Shown: positions 7,961 through 17,185 of the stretch, piece after piece | Position numbering within the stretch: position 1 is the first letter of the stretch | Layout of the letters: every line of letters begins with the position of its first letter | Source: Methylobacterium sp. R2-1 | GTDB taxonomy: Bacteria; Pseudomonadota; Alphaproteobacteria; Rhizobiales; Beijerinckiaceae | Assembly: GCF_014191355.1 (NCBI RefSeq) | Contig: NZ_JACHWM010000003.1 | Coordinates: 355,850-419,849, forward strand | Direction: 5' to 3' | DNA length: 64,000 bases | Position numbers and translations under genes: made by a program | Notes under the pieces: generated by a model | The model's database searches: none | What the model saw: only the letters and a program-made list of their open reading frames with translations | Told to the model about the DNA's origin: nothing

Positions 7961-9392
7961 CGCACTCCGGCACCCCGGAGATCTCAGGGTGCCGGGGGGT
8001 CGAGCGCGGGCGAGGCCGCCGAGCCGCGCGGCCGGCGGCTTCACGGCCTATCTCGTCTTCGTCGTCGGCGTGGGGGCGATCGCCGGCTTTCTCTACGGCT
8101 ACGACACCGGCATCATCTCGGGTGCGCTCCTGTCGATCCGCGAAGAATTCGGCCTCGACCACCGCATGCAGGAGATGACCGCCGCCTCGATCCTCGTCGG
8201 CGCGATCGGCGGGGCCTTGGCCGGCGGCTGGCTCACCGAGCGGATCGGCCGGCGGTGGACGGTGACGGCGCTCGCCGTGGTCTATGTTCTCGGGGCTCTG
8301 GCCTCGAGCCTCGCCCCGAATGCGTGGCTTCTCATCGGCGCCCGCGTGATCCTGGGGCTCGCGGTCGGGGCCTCCTCGCAGGCCGTTCCCGTCTACGTCG
8401 CGGAGCTGGCTCCGGCGGCGCATCGCGGACGCTGCGTGACGATGTTCAACGTGGCGATTGGGCTCGGCATCCTCTCGGCCAATCTCATCGCCTCGGAGTT
8501 CCGCGACGCGTGGTCATGGCGCTGGATGATCGGTGCCGCCATTCTCCCGGCCACCCTTCTCTGCGCTGCCACGGCCTTCCTGCCGGAAAGTCCGCGCTGG
8601 CTTGTCGGTCGCGACCGGACCGATGCGGCGCGGCGGCAACTCGCCCGCGTCCGGCCCGAGGGGGCCGACATCGATGCCGAGATCGGCGAGATCGAGCGCG
8701 TCGTCGAGGCCGAACGGTCGGCCCCCGTGCGGGGCTGGCGCGGCCTGGGGCAATCCTGGCTGCACCCGGCGGTCGTGGCCGCGCTCGGCGTCGCCGCCTT
8801 CACGCAGATCACCGGCATCGAAATGATGGTCTACTACGCCCCAACGCTTCTGACGGGCGTCGGCATCGATCACGCCACGGCGCTGCGCTCGACGCTTTGG
8901 CTCGGCCTCGTCTACGCCGTGATGACGGCGGTCGGCCTCGTAGTGGTGGACCGCGTCGGCCGCCGCTCCCTCTCCCTTTGGATGCTCCCCGGCGCCGCGG
9001 TGAGCCTGTTCGTCCTGGGCGGCCTGCTCTTCTTCGAACTGGCCGGGGGCGAGCGCGCTTGGCCCGTCCTCCTGTGCCTGCTCGCCTACATGTTCTTCAA
9101 TGCAGGCGGAATCCAGGTCGTCGGCTGGCTCACAGGCTCCGAGATGTATCCGCTCTCGGTGCGGGCTGCCGGAACCAGCGCGCAGGCCACGATGGTCTGG
9201 GGCTCCAACCTCGTCGTAACCGCCTCGGCCCTGACCCTCGTTCACAGCCTCGGCACCGGCGCTACCATGGCGCTCTACGGGCTCATGAACGTCCTCGCCT
9301 TCCTCTTCGTGCTCCGCTTCGTTCCCGAAACAGCAGGCCGGAGCCTGGAGCAGATTGAGCATTCGCTGCGGGACGGGACCTTCCGCCCCTAA
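7944..9392 (+). CDS. MFS transporter, sugar porter family
   Basis: A 482-residue inner-membrane protein with the sugar-porter signatures in order: GFLYGYDTGIISGALL in helix 1, TERIGRR between helices 2 and 3, PESPRWL after helix 6, QITGIEMMVYYAP in helix 7, DRVGRRSL between helices 8 and 9 and PETAGRSLEQIE at the C-terminal end of helix 12. Relatives include proton/sugar symporters such as XylE, GalP and inositol carriers. The ATG overlaps the polyol dehydrogenase gene by 17 bases, indicating co-transcription. The N-terminal 32 residues are basic and Pro/Arg-rich, longer than usual. A sugar or polyol substrate is inferred. Confidence 0.88.
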   Translation: MPAHSDALRHPGDLRVPGGRARARPPSRAAGGFTAYLVFVVGVGAIAGFLYGYDTGIISGALLSIREEFGLDHRMQEMTAASILVGAIGGALAGGWLTERIGRRWTVTALAVVYVLGALASSLAPNAWLLIGARVILGLAVGASSQAVPVYVAELAPAAHRGRCVTMFNVAIGLGILSANLIASEFRDAWSWRWMIGAAILPATLLCAATAFLPESPRWLVGRDRTDAARRQLARVRPEGADIDAEIGEIERVVEAERSAPVRGWRGLGQSWLHPAVVAALGVAAFTQITGIEMMVYYAPTLLTGVGIDHATALRSTLWLGLVYAVMTAVGLVVVDRVGRRSLSLWMLPGAAVSLFVLGGLLFFELAGGERAWPVLLCLLAYMFFNAGGIQVVGWLTGSEMYPLSVRAAGTSAQATMVWGSNLVVTASALTLVHSLGTGATMALYGLMNVLAFLFVLRFVPETAGRSLEQIEHSLRDGTFRP

Positions 9393-9450
9393 GCGGACGC
9401 CAGCGCGATTTGACGCAAGCCTCCAGCCGCAACCAGACCAGCCAATTCAG

Positions 9451-10164
9451 GTGATCCTCTTGTCAGTTGATCATATTCAAGCGTCCGCGAACCCGACCCT
9501 GATCTTCGACTGCGACGGCGTGCTGATCGACAGCGAGATTCTGGTCTGCCGCCTCGTTAGCGAGGAACTCACGGCTCTTGGCCTCCCGCTCTCCGTCCAA
9601 GACGTGATCCTGCGCTTCGCCGGGCGGCCGGAGCGGGAGATGATGGCGGAGCTCGAACGCGATTACGGTGGCCCGCTTCCTGAGAGCTTCCTGCCCCGAA
9701 CACGGACCCGCACCGCGGAATGCTACGCGACCGAGCTGCAAGCCGTCGCGAATGTGGCGGAGGTCCTGCGGCGCCTGCGCGTGCCGTTCTGTGTCGCGTC
9801 GAGCAGCGCGCCGCCGAAACTACGACTTGGGCTCGCCATGACCGGGCTGGAGGTGCATTTCGGCGAGAACATCATAAGCGCCGCGTCAGTCATCCGCGGG
9901 AAGCCGGCCTCGGACGTTTTTCTATACGCGGCCGGGTGGATGCGGGCCGCCATCCCCGACTGCCTCGTCATCGAGGACAGCGTTCCGGGCGTCACGGCGG
10001 CCCGCGCCGCGGGCATTCGCACCTTCGGCTTCACCGGCGGCAGCCACTGCCCGCCCGAGCTCGGCGACCGGCTCCGGGCCGCCGGGGCGGAGGCGGTCTT
10101 CGGCGACATGCGTGAGTTGGAACGGCTCGTGCCCTTGGCCTTCACCGAACCACTGGCGGCCTGA
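9451..10164 (+). CDS. HAD-superfamily sugar-phosphatase/phosphoglucomutase-like hydrolase
   Basis: About 237 residues with all four HAD motifs: motif I DCDGVLIDSE, motif II SSS in CVASSSAP, motif III Lys in RGKPASDVF and motif IV VIEDSVPGV. The helical cap follows motif I (C1 type), as in beta-phosphoglucomutase and sugar-phosphate phosphatases. The start is uncertain: GTG 9451 and TTG 9460 (with AGGTGA five bases upstream) both fit, and an ATG at 9355 would overlap the MFS gene by 38 bases. Linkage to a polyol-phosphate dehydrogenase suggests a hexitol- or sugar-phosphate substrate. Confidence 0.85.
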   Translation: MILLSVDHIQASANPTLIFDCDGVLIDSEILVCRLVSEELTALGLPLSVQDVILRFAGRPEREMMAELERDYGGPLPESFLPRTRTRTAECYATELQAVANVAEVLRRLRVPFCVASSSAPPKLRLGLAMTGLEVHFGENIISAASVIRGKPASDVFLYAAGWMRAAIPDCLVIEDSVPGVTAARAAGIRTFGFTGGSHCPPELGDRLRAAGAEAVFGDMRELERLVPLAFTEPLAA

Positions 10165-10398
10165 AGGCAGGCCTGTCTGCCAGGAACAATCGCCGCACCT
10201 CCAGGCGGGAGGGAGCCCCTCCCCACGGCGCCGCGGATCGATGCCTATCGTCAAACACCCCGCTCCACCTCGAAGCGTCAGCGGCGCTGCCATCCCGGCG
10301 CCTTCGCAACGCCGCCACCTGCCCGCAAATCTCCCCACTCGCGCCACCCCGATCGACGAGGCTTGCGTCTGTCACCCCAGCCGCGGACCTCTCGATCC

Positions 10399-10980
10399 AT
10401 GCCCTTCCTCGAAGCCTGGCCGGCGTTCCTGCGCGCGGCTGCGGCCAGTCTCGACCTGTTCGGCCTGCTCGGCCTCGGCTTCGGCTTCAACACGGGGCTC
10501 ATGCCACGCCGGCACCTGATCCTGCTGAGTTCGGCCGCTTGCAGCCTCTGCTTCGCCCTTCACTTCCTCCGTCTCGGCTCGCCAACCGGCATGGCGATGA
10601 ACCTGATCGGGGTTCTGCAATGCCTTCTCGCCGTGCGTTTCGTCGAGGCCCGCGGCCGCCCGGCATGGCTCGACCTCGTCTTCGCCGCTACCTTCCTGCT
10701 GGCCGTCGTGCTGACCGTGACGACCTGGAACGGCCTGCCGTCGATCTTCGCCGGTGTCGCCACGCTGGTGTCCACGACGGCGCGGCTGCAATCCTCGCCC
10801 CAGACCATGCGGCTTTTGCTGATTGGATCGGCTCTCGGCTGGGCAAGCCACAACGTGATGGTCGGCTCCGCATGCGGCCTGACCTGCGACTGCCTCGGCC
10901 TGATCGGCTTCACCGTCGCAGCACTGCGCGAGCAGGGTATCGGCCGGCAGCCGGCACCGCCGCTCAGCTCGCCCTCCTGA
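10399..10980 (+). CDS. YgjV-family inner-membrane protein
   Basis: A 193-residue protein of five or six transmembrane helices. The pattern LDLFGLLGLGFGFNT, then LHFLRLGSPTGMAMN and a GLPSIFAGVATLVSTTA segment, fits the YgjV (Imp-YgjV) family of small membrane proteins of unknown function. The ATG at 10399 begins at the first helix; the track of in-frame codons upstream to 10363 adds only polar residues. It converges on the formate dehydrogenase gene and stands alone. No role can be assigned. Confidence 0.7.
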   Translation: MPFLEAWPAFLRAAAASLDLFGLLGLGFGFNTGLMPRRHLILLSSAACSLCFALHFLRLGSPTGMAMNLIGVLQCLLAVRFVEARGRPAWLDLVFAATFLLAVVLTVTTWNGLPSIFAGVATLVSTTARLQSSPQTMRLLLIGSALGWASHNVMVGSACGLTCDCLGLIGFTVAALREQGIGRQPAPPLSSPS

Positions 10981-11029
10981 GGCGGCGTCCCGCCACGCTC
11001 TGACCGCCTGTCGCGCTGGCCCCTTCGCG

Positions 11030-13987
11030 TCAGGCGGCGCGGATCTGACAGAGCGTCGCCTTCGGCTCCTGCATCCCCGTGACGGGATCGAAGCCGTAGG
11101 TGGTCACGGTGTTCACGCTCTCGCCGAGCACGATTGGGTCGGCACCCTGCGGGTAGAAGTCGCGCATGTCCTTCCCCTGGTACCAGCCGGAGAAGTGGAA
11201 CGGCATGAACGCCACGCCCCGGCCGACGCGGTCGGTCACCAGCGCCTTCACCTTGGTCTTCGAGCTGTTCTCCGCCCCCAGCACCCAGACCCACTGACCG
11301 TCCGCGATGCCGCGTGCGGCGGCGTCGCCCGTGTTGATCTCGACGAACATGTCCTGCTGCAGTTCGGCGAGCCACGGGTTCGAGCGGGTCTCCTCGCCGC
11401 CGCCCTCGTACTCGACGAGACGGCCGGAGGTCAGGATGATCGGAAAGTCCCGCGCGACGTTCCGCTCGACCGCGGATCGCTGCACCGAGAAGCCGATATT
11501 CGGCATCCGGAACTGCCTCTCGTCTGGCCTCGTCGGGTACTTCGCCACGAGCTCGGGCCGCGGCGAGTAGATCGGCTCACGGTGCACCGGCACCGGATCC
11601 GGCAGGTTCCAGGCATTCGCCCGCGCCTTGGCGTTGCCATAATGCATGACGCCGTGGTCGAGGCAGACGCGCTGGATGCCGCCCGACAGGTCGGTCGCCC
11701 AATTCACGGTATCGACCTTGTCGCCGCCGATCGTCTGGATAATGGCGCGCTCCTCCGGCGTCAGGTCCTTTTCCCAGCCGAGTTTCTTCAACACTGCCAT
11801 GGTGAACTCAGGGTAGCCGTCGGTCAGGTCAGAACCCTTGGTGTAGGAGTTCTCGGCGAGCAGGGTTTCGCCGTTGCGCTCGGTGCCGAACCGAGCGCGG
11901 AAGGTGCCGCCGCCATCCTTCACGTGTATCGCCGTGTTGTAGAGGAGCGCCGAGCCCGGATGGCGAAGCTCCGGCTTGCCCCAGCAAGGCCAGGGCAGAC
12001 CGTAATAGTCGCCGCCGACCTCCGGATCGTCCTTGGGCGCGCGCAGCGTCACGAGGTCGAACTTATGCTGGTTGCGCATATGCGCCTTCAGCCGCTCCGG
12101 CGACTGGCCGCAATAGCCCGTGGACCAGCCGCCGCGGTTGATCTCCCGAAGGATGTCCTCGGCCAGAGGGACGTTGTTCTCAACCGTGATGTTCTTGAAC
12201 AGGCTCTCGGCGAAGCCGAGCTTCTTGGCCAGGAGGTAGAGGAACTCGTAGTCGTTCTTCGACTCGAAGGCTGGCTTCACGATTTGCTCGCCCCATTGCA
12301 GCGAGCGGTTCGAGGCCGTGCGGGAGCCGTCCATCTCCAGCGAGGTGCAGATCGGCAGGAGATAGGTCCCGTCCTTGCGCCCGTCCAAGGCGGCGAAGGT
12401 GGTCGGATGCGGGTCCGCGACGACCATCAGCTCCAGCTTGTTCAGGCCCTCCAACGCCTCGGGCAGCCGCGTGACGGTGTTGCCGCCATGGCCCGAGATC
12501 ATCATGGCCCGGATCGGACTGCGCTGGTCGATCTGTTCCGGCGGCAGGTTCACGGCATCGAACCAGCGGGTCGAGGTGATGCCGGGCGCCTCCATGTTCT
12601 CCTTGCGGGTACGGGCCTTGCGGCCGGCCGCCGCCGGCACTTCATCGAAGCGCGATTGCAGCCACTCGTACTCAACCTCCCAGACGCGAGCCCAGTGGCG
12701 CCAGCCGCCCTCGACGAGGCCGTAATAGAGCGGCAGCGACGTCACATCGAGGCCGAGATCCGTCGCGCCCTGCACGTTGGTGTGGCCGCGGAAGATGTTG
12801 GCACCCGTCCCCGGCTTGCCGACATTGCCGGTGGCCAAGCACAGGATGCACAGTGCCCGGACGTTGGCCGTACCGACCGTGTGCTGGGTGTTGCCCATGC
12901 ACCAGATCAGGGTGGCCGGTTTCGCCTTCGCCAGCATCTCGGCAACGCGCCGTAACTGGCCGCCCGGCACACCGGAGACGCGCTCGACCTCGTCGGGCGT
13001 CCATTTGGCGACTTCCTTGCGCACCTCGTCCATGCCGTAGACGCGCTGGGCGATGAACTCCTTGTCCTCCCAGCCATTCTGGAAGATGTGCCACAGCATC
13101 CCCCACGCGATCGGGATGTCGGTGCCGGAGCGGATGCGCACATACTCGGTGGCATGGGCCGCCGTGCGGGTGAAGCGCGGATCGATGACGACGAGATTGG
13201 CGCGGTTGATCTCCTTGCCCGACAGGATGTGCTGCATGGAAATCGGGTGCGCCTCGGCCGGGTTGCCGCCGATGATGATCATCGTCTTGGCATTGCGCAG
13301 ATCGTTGTAGGAGTTGGTCTGGGCGCCGTAGCCCCAGGTGTTGGCCACGCCCGCCACCGTAGTCGAGTGACAGATGCGTGCCTGATGGTCGGTGTTGTTG
13401 GTCCCCCAGAACGCGCCGAACTTCCTCAGCAGGTAGGCGGCCTCGTTCGTGTACTTGGCCGAGCCGAGCCAGTAGACCGAATCCGCGCCGTGCTTCTCCC
13501 GGATCGCCAGGAGCCGATCGCCGACCTCATCGATTGCTTGATTCCAGGAGATCCGCTTCCACTGCCCACCCTCGAGCTTCATCGGGTATTTCAGGCGGCG
13601 CTCGGAGGAGACGAGTTCGCGGATCGCCGCCCCCTTGGCGCAGTGGGTGCCCCGGTTGATCGGACTCGCCCAGGACGGCTCCTGGCCGACCCAGACGCCG
13701 TTGACGACCTCGGCCGTGACCGTGCAGCCCACCGAGCAGTGGGTGCATATGTTCTTCCGGATCACGGTGCCAGGTCCGACGGCCGAGGAGCCGGCGGCCT
13801 TGGCCTTGCGCACCGCGCCGAGCTGGATGCTCCCGAGGCCGCCGAGACTGCCGGCGGCGAGTCCTGATTGTACCAAGAAGCTTCGGCGGTTGAGCTTGGA
13901 CGGGGCTTCTTCGGGTGCGATCACCGTGCCCTGTGCAGCGTCGTGGCCACGAGGTCTGTGCTCTGAGTTCTTGCGCTTCGTAAGCAT
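11030..13987 (-). CDS. Formate dehydrogenase alpha subunit, FDH-N-like, Tat-exported
   Basis: A 985-residue molybdopterin oxidoreductase. A Tat signal (NRRSFLVQ, Arg34-Arg35, with hydrophobic stretch to about residue 65) predicts export to the periplasm. Cys81, Cys84, Cys88 and Cys116 form the N-terminal [4Fe-4S] site. Cys206-His207 in HQARICHSTTV matches the FDH active-site Cys/Sec-His, so this is a Cys rather than Sec enzyme. The C-terminal molybdopterin-binding domain (about residues 850-985) contains ILTSGRLVEYEGGG. The ATG at 13987 is chosen over 14308 because the Tat signal then lies near the N-terminus. It would oxidise formate to CO2. Beta (Fe-S) and gamma (cytochrome) partners do not follow it; downstream is an opposing ygjV-like gene. 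Confidence 0.9.
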   Translation of the reverse strand: MLTKRKNSEHRPRGHDAAQGTVIAPEEAPSKLNRRSFLVQSGLAAGSLGGLGSIQLGAVRKAKAAGSSAVGPGTVIRKNICTHCSVGCTVTAEVVNGVWVGQEPSWASPINRGTHCAKGAAIRELVSSERRLKYPMKLEGGQWKRISWNQAIDEVGDRLLAIREKHGADSVYWLGSAKYTNEAAYLLRKFGAFWGTNNTDHQARICHSTTVAGVANTWGYGAQTNSYNDLRNAKTMIIIGGNPAEAHPISMQHILSGKEINRANLVVIDPRFTRTAAHATEYVRIRSGTDIPIAWGMLWHIFQNGWEDKEFIAQRVYGMDEVRKEVAKWTPDEVERVSGVPGGQLRRVAEMLAKAKPATLIWCMGNTQHTVGTANVRALCILCLATGNVGKPGTGANIFRGHTNVQGATDLGLDVTSLPLYYGLVEGGWRHWARVWEVEYEWLQSRFDEVPAAAGRKARTRKENMEAPGITSTRWFDAVNLPPEQIDQRSPIRAMMISGHGGNTVTRLPEALEGLNKLELMVVADPHPTTFAALDGRKDGTYLLPICTSLEMDGSRTASNRSLQWGEQIVKPAFESKNDYEFLYLLAKKLGFAESLFKNITVENNVPLAEDILREINRGGWSTGYCGQSPERLKAHMRNQHKFDLVTLRAPKDDPEVGGDYYGLPWPCWGKPELRHPGSALLYNTAIHVKDGGGTFRARFGTERNGETLLAENSYTKGSDLTDGYPEFTMAVLKKLGWEKDLTPEERAIIQTIGGDKVDTVNWATDLSGGIQRVCLDHGVMHYGNAKARANAWNLPDPVPVHREPIYSPRPELVAKYPTRPDERQFRMPNIGFSVQRSAVERNVARDFPIILTSGRLVEYEGGGEETRSNPWLAELQQDMFVEINTGDAAARGIADGQWVWVLGAENSSKTKVKALVTDRVGRGVAFMPFHFSGWYQGKDMRDFYPQGADPIVLGESVNTVTTYGFDPVTGMQEPKATLCQIRAA

Positions 13988-14704
13988 GCAAGCCCGCTCC
14001 CATCGATCAAGTCTGATCGAGCCTCGTTCCCAATTCGCCCAAGTCGATTTCGCCCAAGTCGATAGCCGGTGCCGGCCGTGTGGAACGCTGGTCGGGCGAA
14101 GTGCCGTCTTCGCGATGCACGGTTTGATCCTCCTGCGCGCAGGCCGGGAAGATCTGCGAATGCGTGACAGAGGAAAGATTGGCGCCCGCCGCAGGTCGAC
14201 CGTCCGAAGATCACTCTTCGAGTCTAAGAAAGAGCCTCCGTCTCTCGACTGGCCCGTGCGACCGGAAGTGGGTCGCAATTGTGCCGAACTGTCCGGCAAC
14301 GTCCTCATCTAACGGATGGGATGCAGGCCTGCGACAACATCAGTTACCCCGACGTTCCAATCTTGCCGAAAGATGATGATCTATGTTGTGATTGGGTTGT
14401 CGATTTCATGAATTTATCGAGCGAGGCAGATGCATCATTTATTTTATCGATCAGTTATCGATTGAACGATCGGCAACGATGCCGGTTGCGCCGGTGAGCT
14501 CTCTATGCTCGTGCTGCTTTGTGTGCTCAGGCGAGTCTCGATGGTCATCATCGAATTTAACCTGTATCAGGCTTAGCTTTATCGCTGATGATCCGCGGCA
14601 TCTGTAGGATACCGCACGCTGTTTTCGTTGATAACTTGCGTTGTATGCAGTCTCGATTTTTACTCTCAGATAAAGGCGAACGCACGGCAAGACCGGAGAG
14701 AGCG
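13988..14704. other. Long intergenic region upstream of the FDH gene
   Basis: About 720 bases between divergent FDH and the small gene at 14705. The FDH-proximal part holds a tandem 15-bp repeat (14034-14063). From about 14330 to 14660 it becomes clearly AT-rich, unlike its surroundings, and probably carries promoters. No convincing gene is seen; in-frame extension of FDH to 14308 is possible but unlikely. Confidence 0.5.
14034..14063. promoter_or_regulatory. Two perfect tandem copies of a 15-bp repeat upstream of FDH
   Basis: TTCGCCCAAGTCGAT occurs twice back to back (14034-14048 and 14049-14063), 47-76 bases upstream of the FDH start. A 15-bp period is about one and a half helix turns. It may be a regulator-binding site or a replication-slippage duplication in the leader. 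Confidence 0.5.
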
Positions 14705-14953
14705 ATGGAAGCCGCTGATGCCCTCGATCGTGAGACCGTTTTGCTCGCGCAGCTCCTCCTTGGCGAAGGAATCCACGGACGCGATGCCGCCGTGAGCCGC
14801 ATCATTGAGGATCTCCGCCGGCTTGAAGAGGAGGCAAGCTTCGCAGGTGCGAGCCGGCAAACGTTCCAGAAGATCGCATCCGCCCGGCGCCTGCTGGGCG
14901 ACAAGGAGCCGATGTCGCTCAAAGGACCTCTCTATCCGGCCAAGCTGAGATGA
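14705..14953 (+). CDS. Hypothetical small helical protein (82 aa)
   Basis: The product begins MEAADALDRETVLLAQLLLG and is predicted almost entirely alpha-helical and charged, with no signal peptide or Cys. GGAGAG four bases before the ATG supports this start over the upstream in-frame ATGs at 14588 and 14645. It is preceded by an AT-rich putative promoter region shared with the divergent FDH gene. Family not recognised. Confidence 0.55.
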   Translation: MEAADALDRETVLLAQLLLGEGIHGRDAAVSRIIEDLRRLEEEASFAGASRQTFQKIASARRLLGDKEPMSLKGPLYPAKLR

Positions 14954-15083
14954 GGACAGAGCGAACGACGATTGAGCTCAACCGGCATCGCGTTTGTTCG
15001 CTCTGCCTGGCGCCTGACCTCGAGTTTCTCGGCACCGCCACGACTGCGAGAGGTATTCATGGACACTTCGCCTTCGCCGCATC

Positions 15084-15212
15084 ATGCATGCGCAGCGGGA
15101 TCTTCGCTTCCCGCACCCGGTGACGGGCGAGATGCAGCCGGCCGCGGGCGGGTTCTGTCAGCACACTGTGATCACGGCCCAAGGCATCTTCACCCGCATC
15201 GTGGAGCGCTAA
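15084..15212 (+). pseudogene. Possible gene remnant or 42-aa ORF
   Basis: A short frame begins MHAQRDLRFPHPVTGEMQPA and ends GIFTRIVER. It reads like the tail of a longer protein and stays open upstream to about 15018. No ribosome site is evident. It may be the degraded end of a lost gene; family not recognised. Confidence 0.22.
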
Positions 15213-15249
15213 TCGGGGACGCATGACTGGCTGGCGCGAGGCGACGCCA

Positions 15250-15459
15250 CTATCCCTCAGCCGCGTCGCTTTGGCCTTCCTTTGCCCCGCCGTGAGGATC
15301 GGTGCTGTCCTCGCCAGAGACGGTGCCGGAGCTGTGGCCCTGTGGGGTCAGGCGCGGCCGATCAGGCGCCTCAGGATGATTGTCATTGCCGGCCATCAGT
15401 TGCGCCGCCAGTTCCGCGTGAGGCTCGCGGGTCCGTGGCGCCATGTTGCTGGAAGGCAA
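15250..15459 (-). CDS. Hypothetical hydrophilic protein (69 aa), possibly frameshifted
   Basis: The product starts MPSSNMAPRTREPHAELAAQ and ends in a Gly/Asp/Glu-rich tail. An overlapping frame starting at 15490 has a better ribosome site (GAGGTG) and reads MADTTNRTNDLAFQQHGATD but stops at 15383. Joining the two by one frameshift would give one intact hydrophilic protein. No family recognised. Either frame could be the real gene. Confidence 0.3.
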   Translation of the reverse strand: MPSSNMAPRTREPHAELAAQLMAGNDNHPEAPDRPRLTPQGHSSGTVSGEDSTDPHGGAKEGQSDAAEG

Positions 15460-15682
15460 GATCGTTGGTTCGATTGGTCGTGTCAGCCATGAGGCACCTC
15501 AGCCGGGCCAACCAGCGGGTGGCAGTGGGGTTCGCGGAGCATTTGGGTGGAAGTCGAATTCGGTGGGTGCGAGGCGTGCCGGTCTCGAATTCCCCGGCAC
15601 CCGCGGAATTGCTTGCTGTTACCCTCCGCGTTACCCCTGGAGGCGCGGCCATTCGGGAATTTCAGCTAAGTCGTTGATAATG

Positions 15683-15758
<76 letters not shown>

Positions 15759-15890
15759 GCACCCGGTTCGCGCAGGCGCCGCGGGGCGGGCCGGTTGCGC
15801 TCGGGGCGTGGGGCTCGCAATAGGGGGTCGCGCCGGGAGGGTCAACACGGCTTCCGCACTGTGCCAACCGCTGAGTCGATACGAAGCTCG

Positions 15891-16958
15891 ATGACGAGAG
15901 AGAACCCGGCGGGTACGCCACCGGAATGGCAGCGCTTCGTCCTGATGTTCCTGAGTGCGGCGGCGGTCCTGGGCACCGTCTGCATCGGCCTCATCGCCGC
16001 CCTCGATCCCTACGGGTTGAGAGCCGGTTCGGGGCGGGCGCAGGGGCCGCTGATGGATGGCAACCAGCGCTTCATGTACCCGCAGGTGGCGCGCAGCGGC
16101 GCCTACGACGCGGCGGTGTTCGGCACATCGACCCTGCGCCTGCTCGACCCGGAGGATCTCGGCCGCGCCTTCGGGGGCCGCTTCGCCAATCTGTCGATGA
16201 ATGCGGCGACGCCCTACGAGCAGAGCGAATTGGCCCGGCTCTACCTGCGCCACGAGCGGCCGAGGCTGCTGCTGCTCGGCATTGATCCGACGTGGTGCGA
16301 GCCGGATGCGGCCGAGCGGCGCCTGACGTTCCGCGCCTTTCCCGCTTGGCTCTACGGACGCCTCACCCTGTGGGATGTGCTGCGGCAGGTGAACTGGCAG
16401 AGCGTCGGCACCGCCTTCGAGGGGGCGCTGTACCGGCTCGGGCTCGTTCGCGCGCGGCTCGCGGAGAACGGCTACGCGGTCTTCACCCCGCCCGAAGAGC
16501 TCTACGACGCGGCCCGCGCGCAGGCGCACATCCGCAGCGCACAGGCGATCCAGGCCGCCGCCGAGGCCGAGCCGGGCTACAGGCCGACGCCCGCCGACGC
16601 GCCGATGCCGGCGCTCGGCTGGCTCGACGCGCTCCTGGCGCAGGCCCCGCCCGAGACCAAGACATTCGTGGTCTTCCCGCCCGTCCACGTCTCGCAGCAG
16701 GGCGCGCCCGGTTCGCCCGCCGCGGCGCGGGAGGCCGCCTGCAAGGCGCAGGTGACGCGGATCGGCGCTGCCCATGGGGCGACCGTGGTCGATTTCCGCA
16801 TCCCGTCGCCGATCACGACGCAGGACACGAATTACTGGGATCCGCTGCATTACCGCCTGCCGATCGCAGGGCGGATCGTGGCCGGCCTGAAGGCGGCACA
16901 GGCGAGCGGGCGCGACGATCCCGACGGTACCTATCGGGTTCTGGCGCACTCTCCGTAG
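15891..16958 (+). CDS. SGNH-like membrane-anchored protein (paralogue of 56263-57282), orphan
   Basis: A 355-residue protein with one N-terminal transmembrane anchor (about residues 17-37) and a periplasmic domain. It carries an SGNH-type signature: Ser80 in VFGTSTLRLL as block I, and Asp317-x-x-His320 in WDPLHYR as the C-terminal catalytic pair. It is clearly related to the product of 56263-57282 (same length class, Ser at the same position 80, shared IDPxWC/VDDYWC and FPxWLY segments). There the partner is coupled to an MBOAT acyltransferase; here no MBOAT gene is adjacent. AlgJ/AlgX-like roles in polysaccharide O-acetylation are inferred. The ATG at 15891 places the anchor near the N-terminus. 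Confidence 0.7.
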   Translation: MTRENPAGTPPEWQRFVLMFLSAAAVLGTVCIGLIAALDPYGLRAGSGRAQGPLMDGNQRFMYPQVARSGAYDAAVFGTSTLRLLDPEDLGRAFGGRFANLSMNAATPYEQSELARLYLRHERPRLLLLGIDPTWCEPDAAERRLTFRAFPAWLYGRLTLWDVLRQVNWQSVGTAFEGALYRLGLVRARLAENGYAVFTPPEELYDAARAQAHIRSAQAIQAAAEAEPGYRPTPADAPMPALGWLDALLAQAPPETKTFVVFPPVHVSQQGAPGSPAAAREAACKAQVTRIGAAHGATVVDFRIPSPITTQDTNYWDPLHYRLPIAGRIVAGLKAAQASGRDDPDGTYRVLAHSP

Positions 16959-17185
16959 GCCGGAATAAGCCGCGGCGTTTGCCGGACTATCAGTGAACCG
17001 CGCCTGGGAACGGGCGGTTCTCTGTGGCGGATGAGTGGCTTGGCCTGCCACGAGCCGGCCGCACTCTCGCCCGATCGGCAGGCTCTACACCCCGCGGCTC
17101 GGCCAAGCCGGGTCGTCCTCTCGCTGCGCCTTCCTCGAAGGTGCAGGCGGGCGGGAGCCGTACTATCGGAGTTGCAGAGAGTCCC

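Noticed and set aside
10207..10223. Terminator after the HAD gene (GGGAGG / CCTCCC)
   Set aside because: Only a six-bp stem with no T-run; too weak to list.
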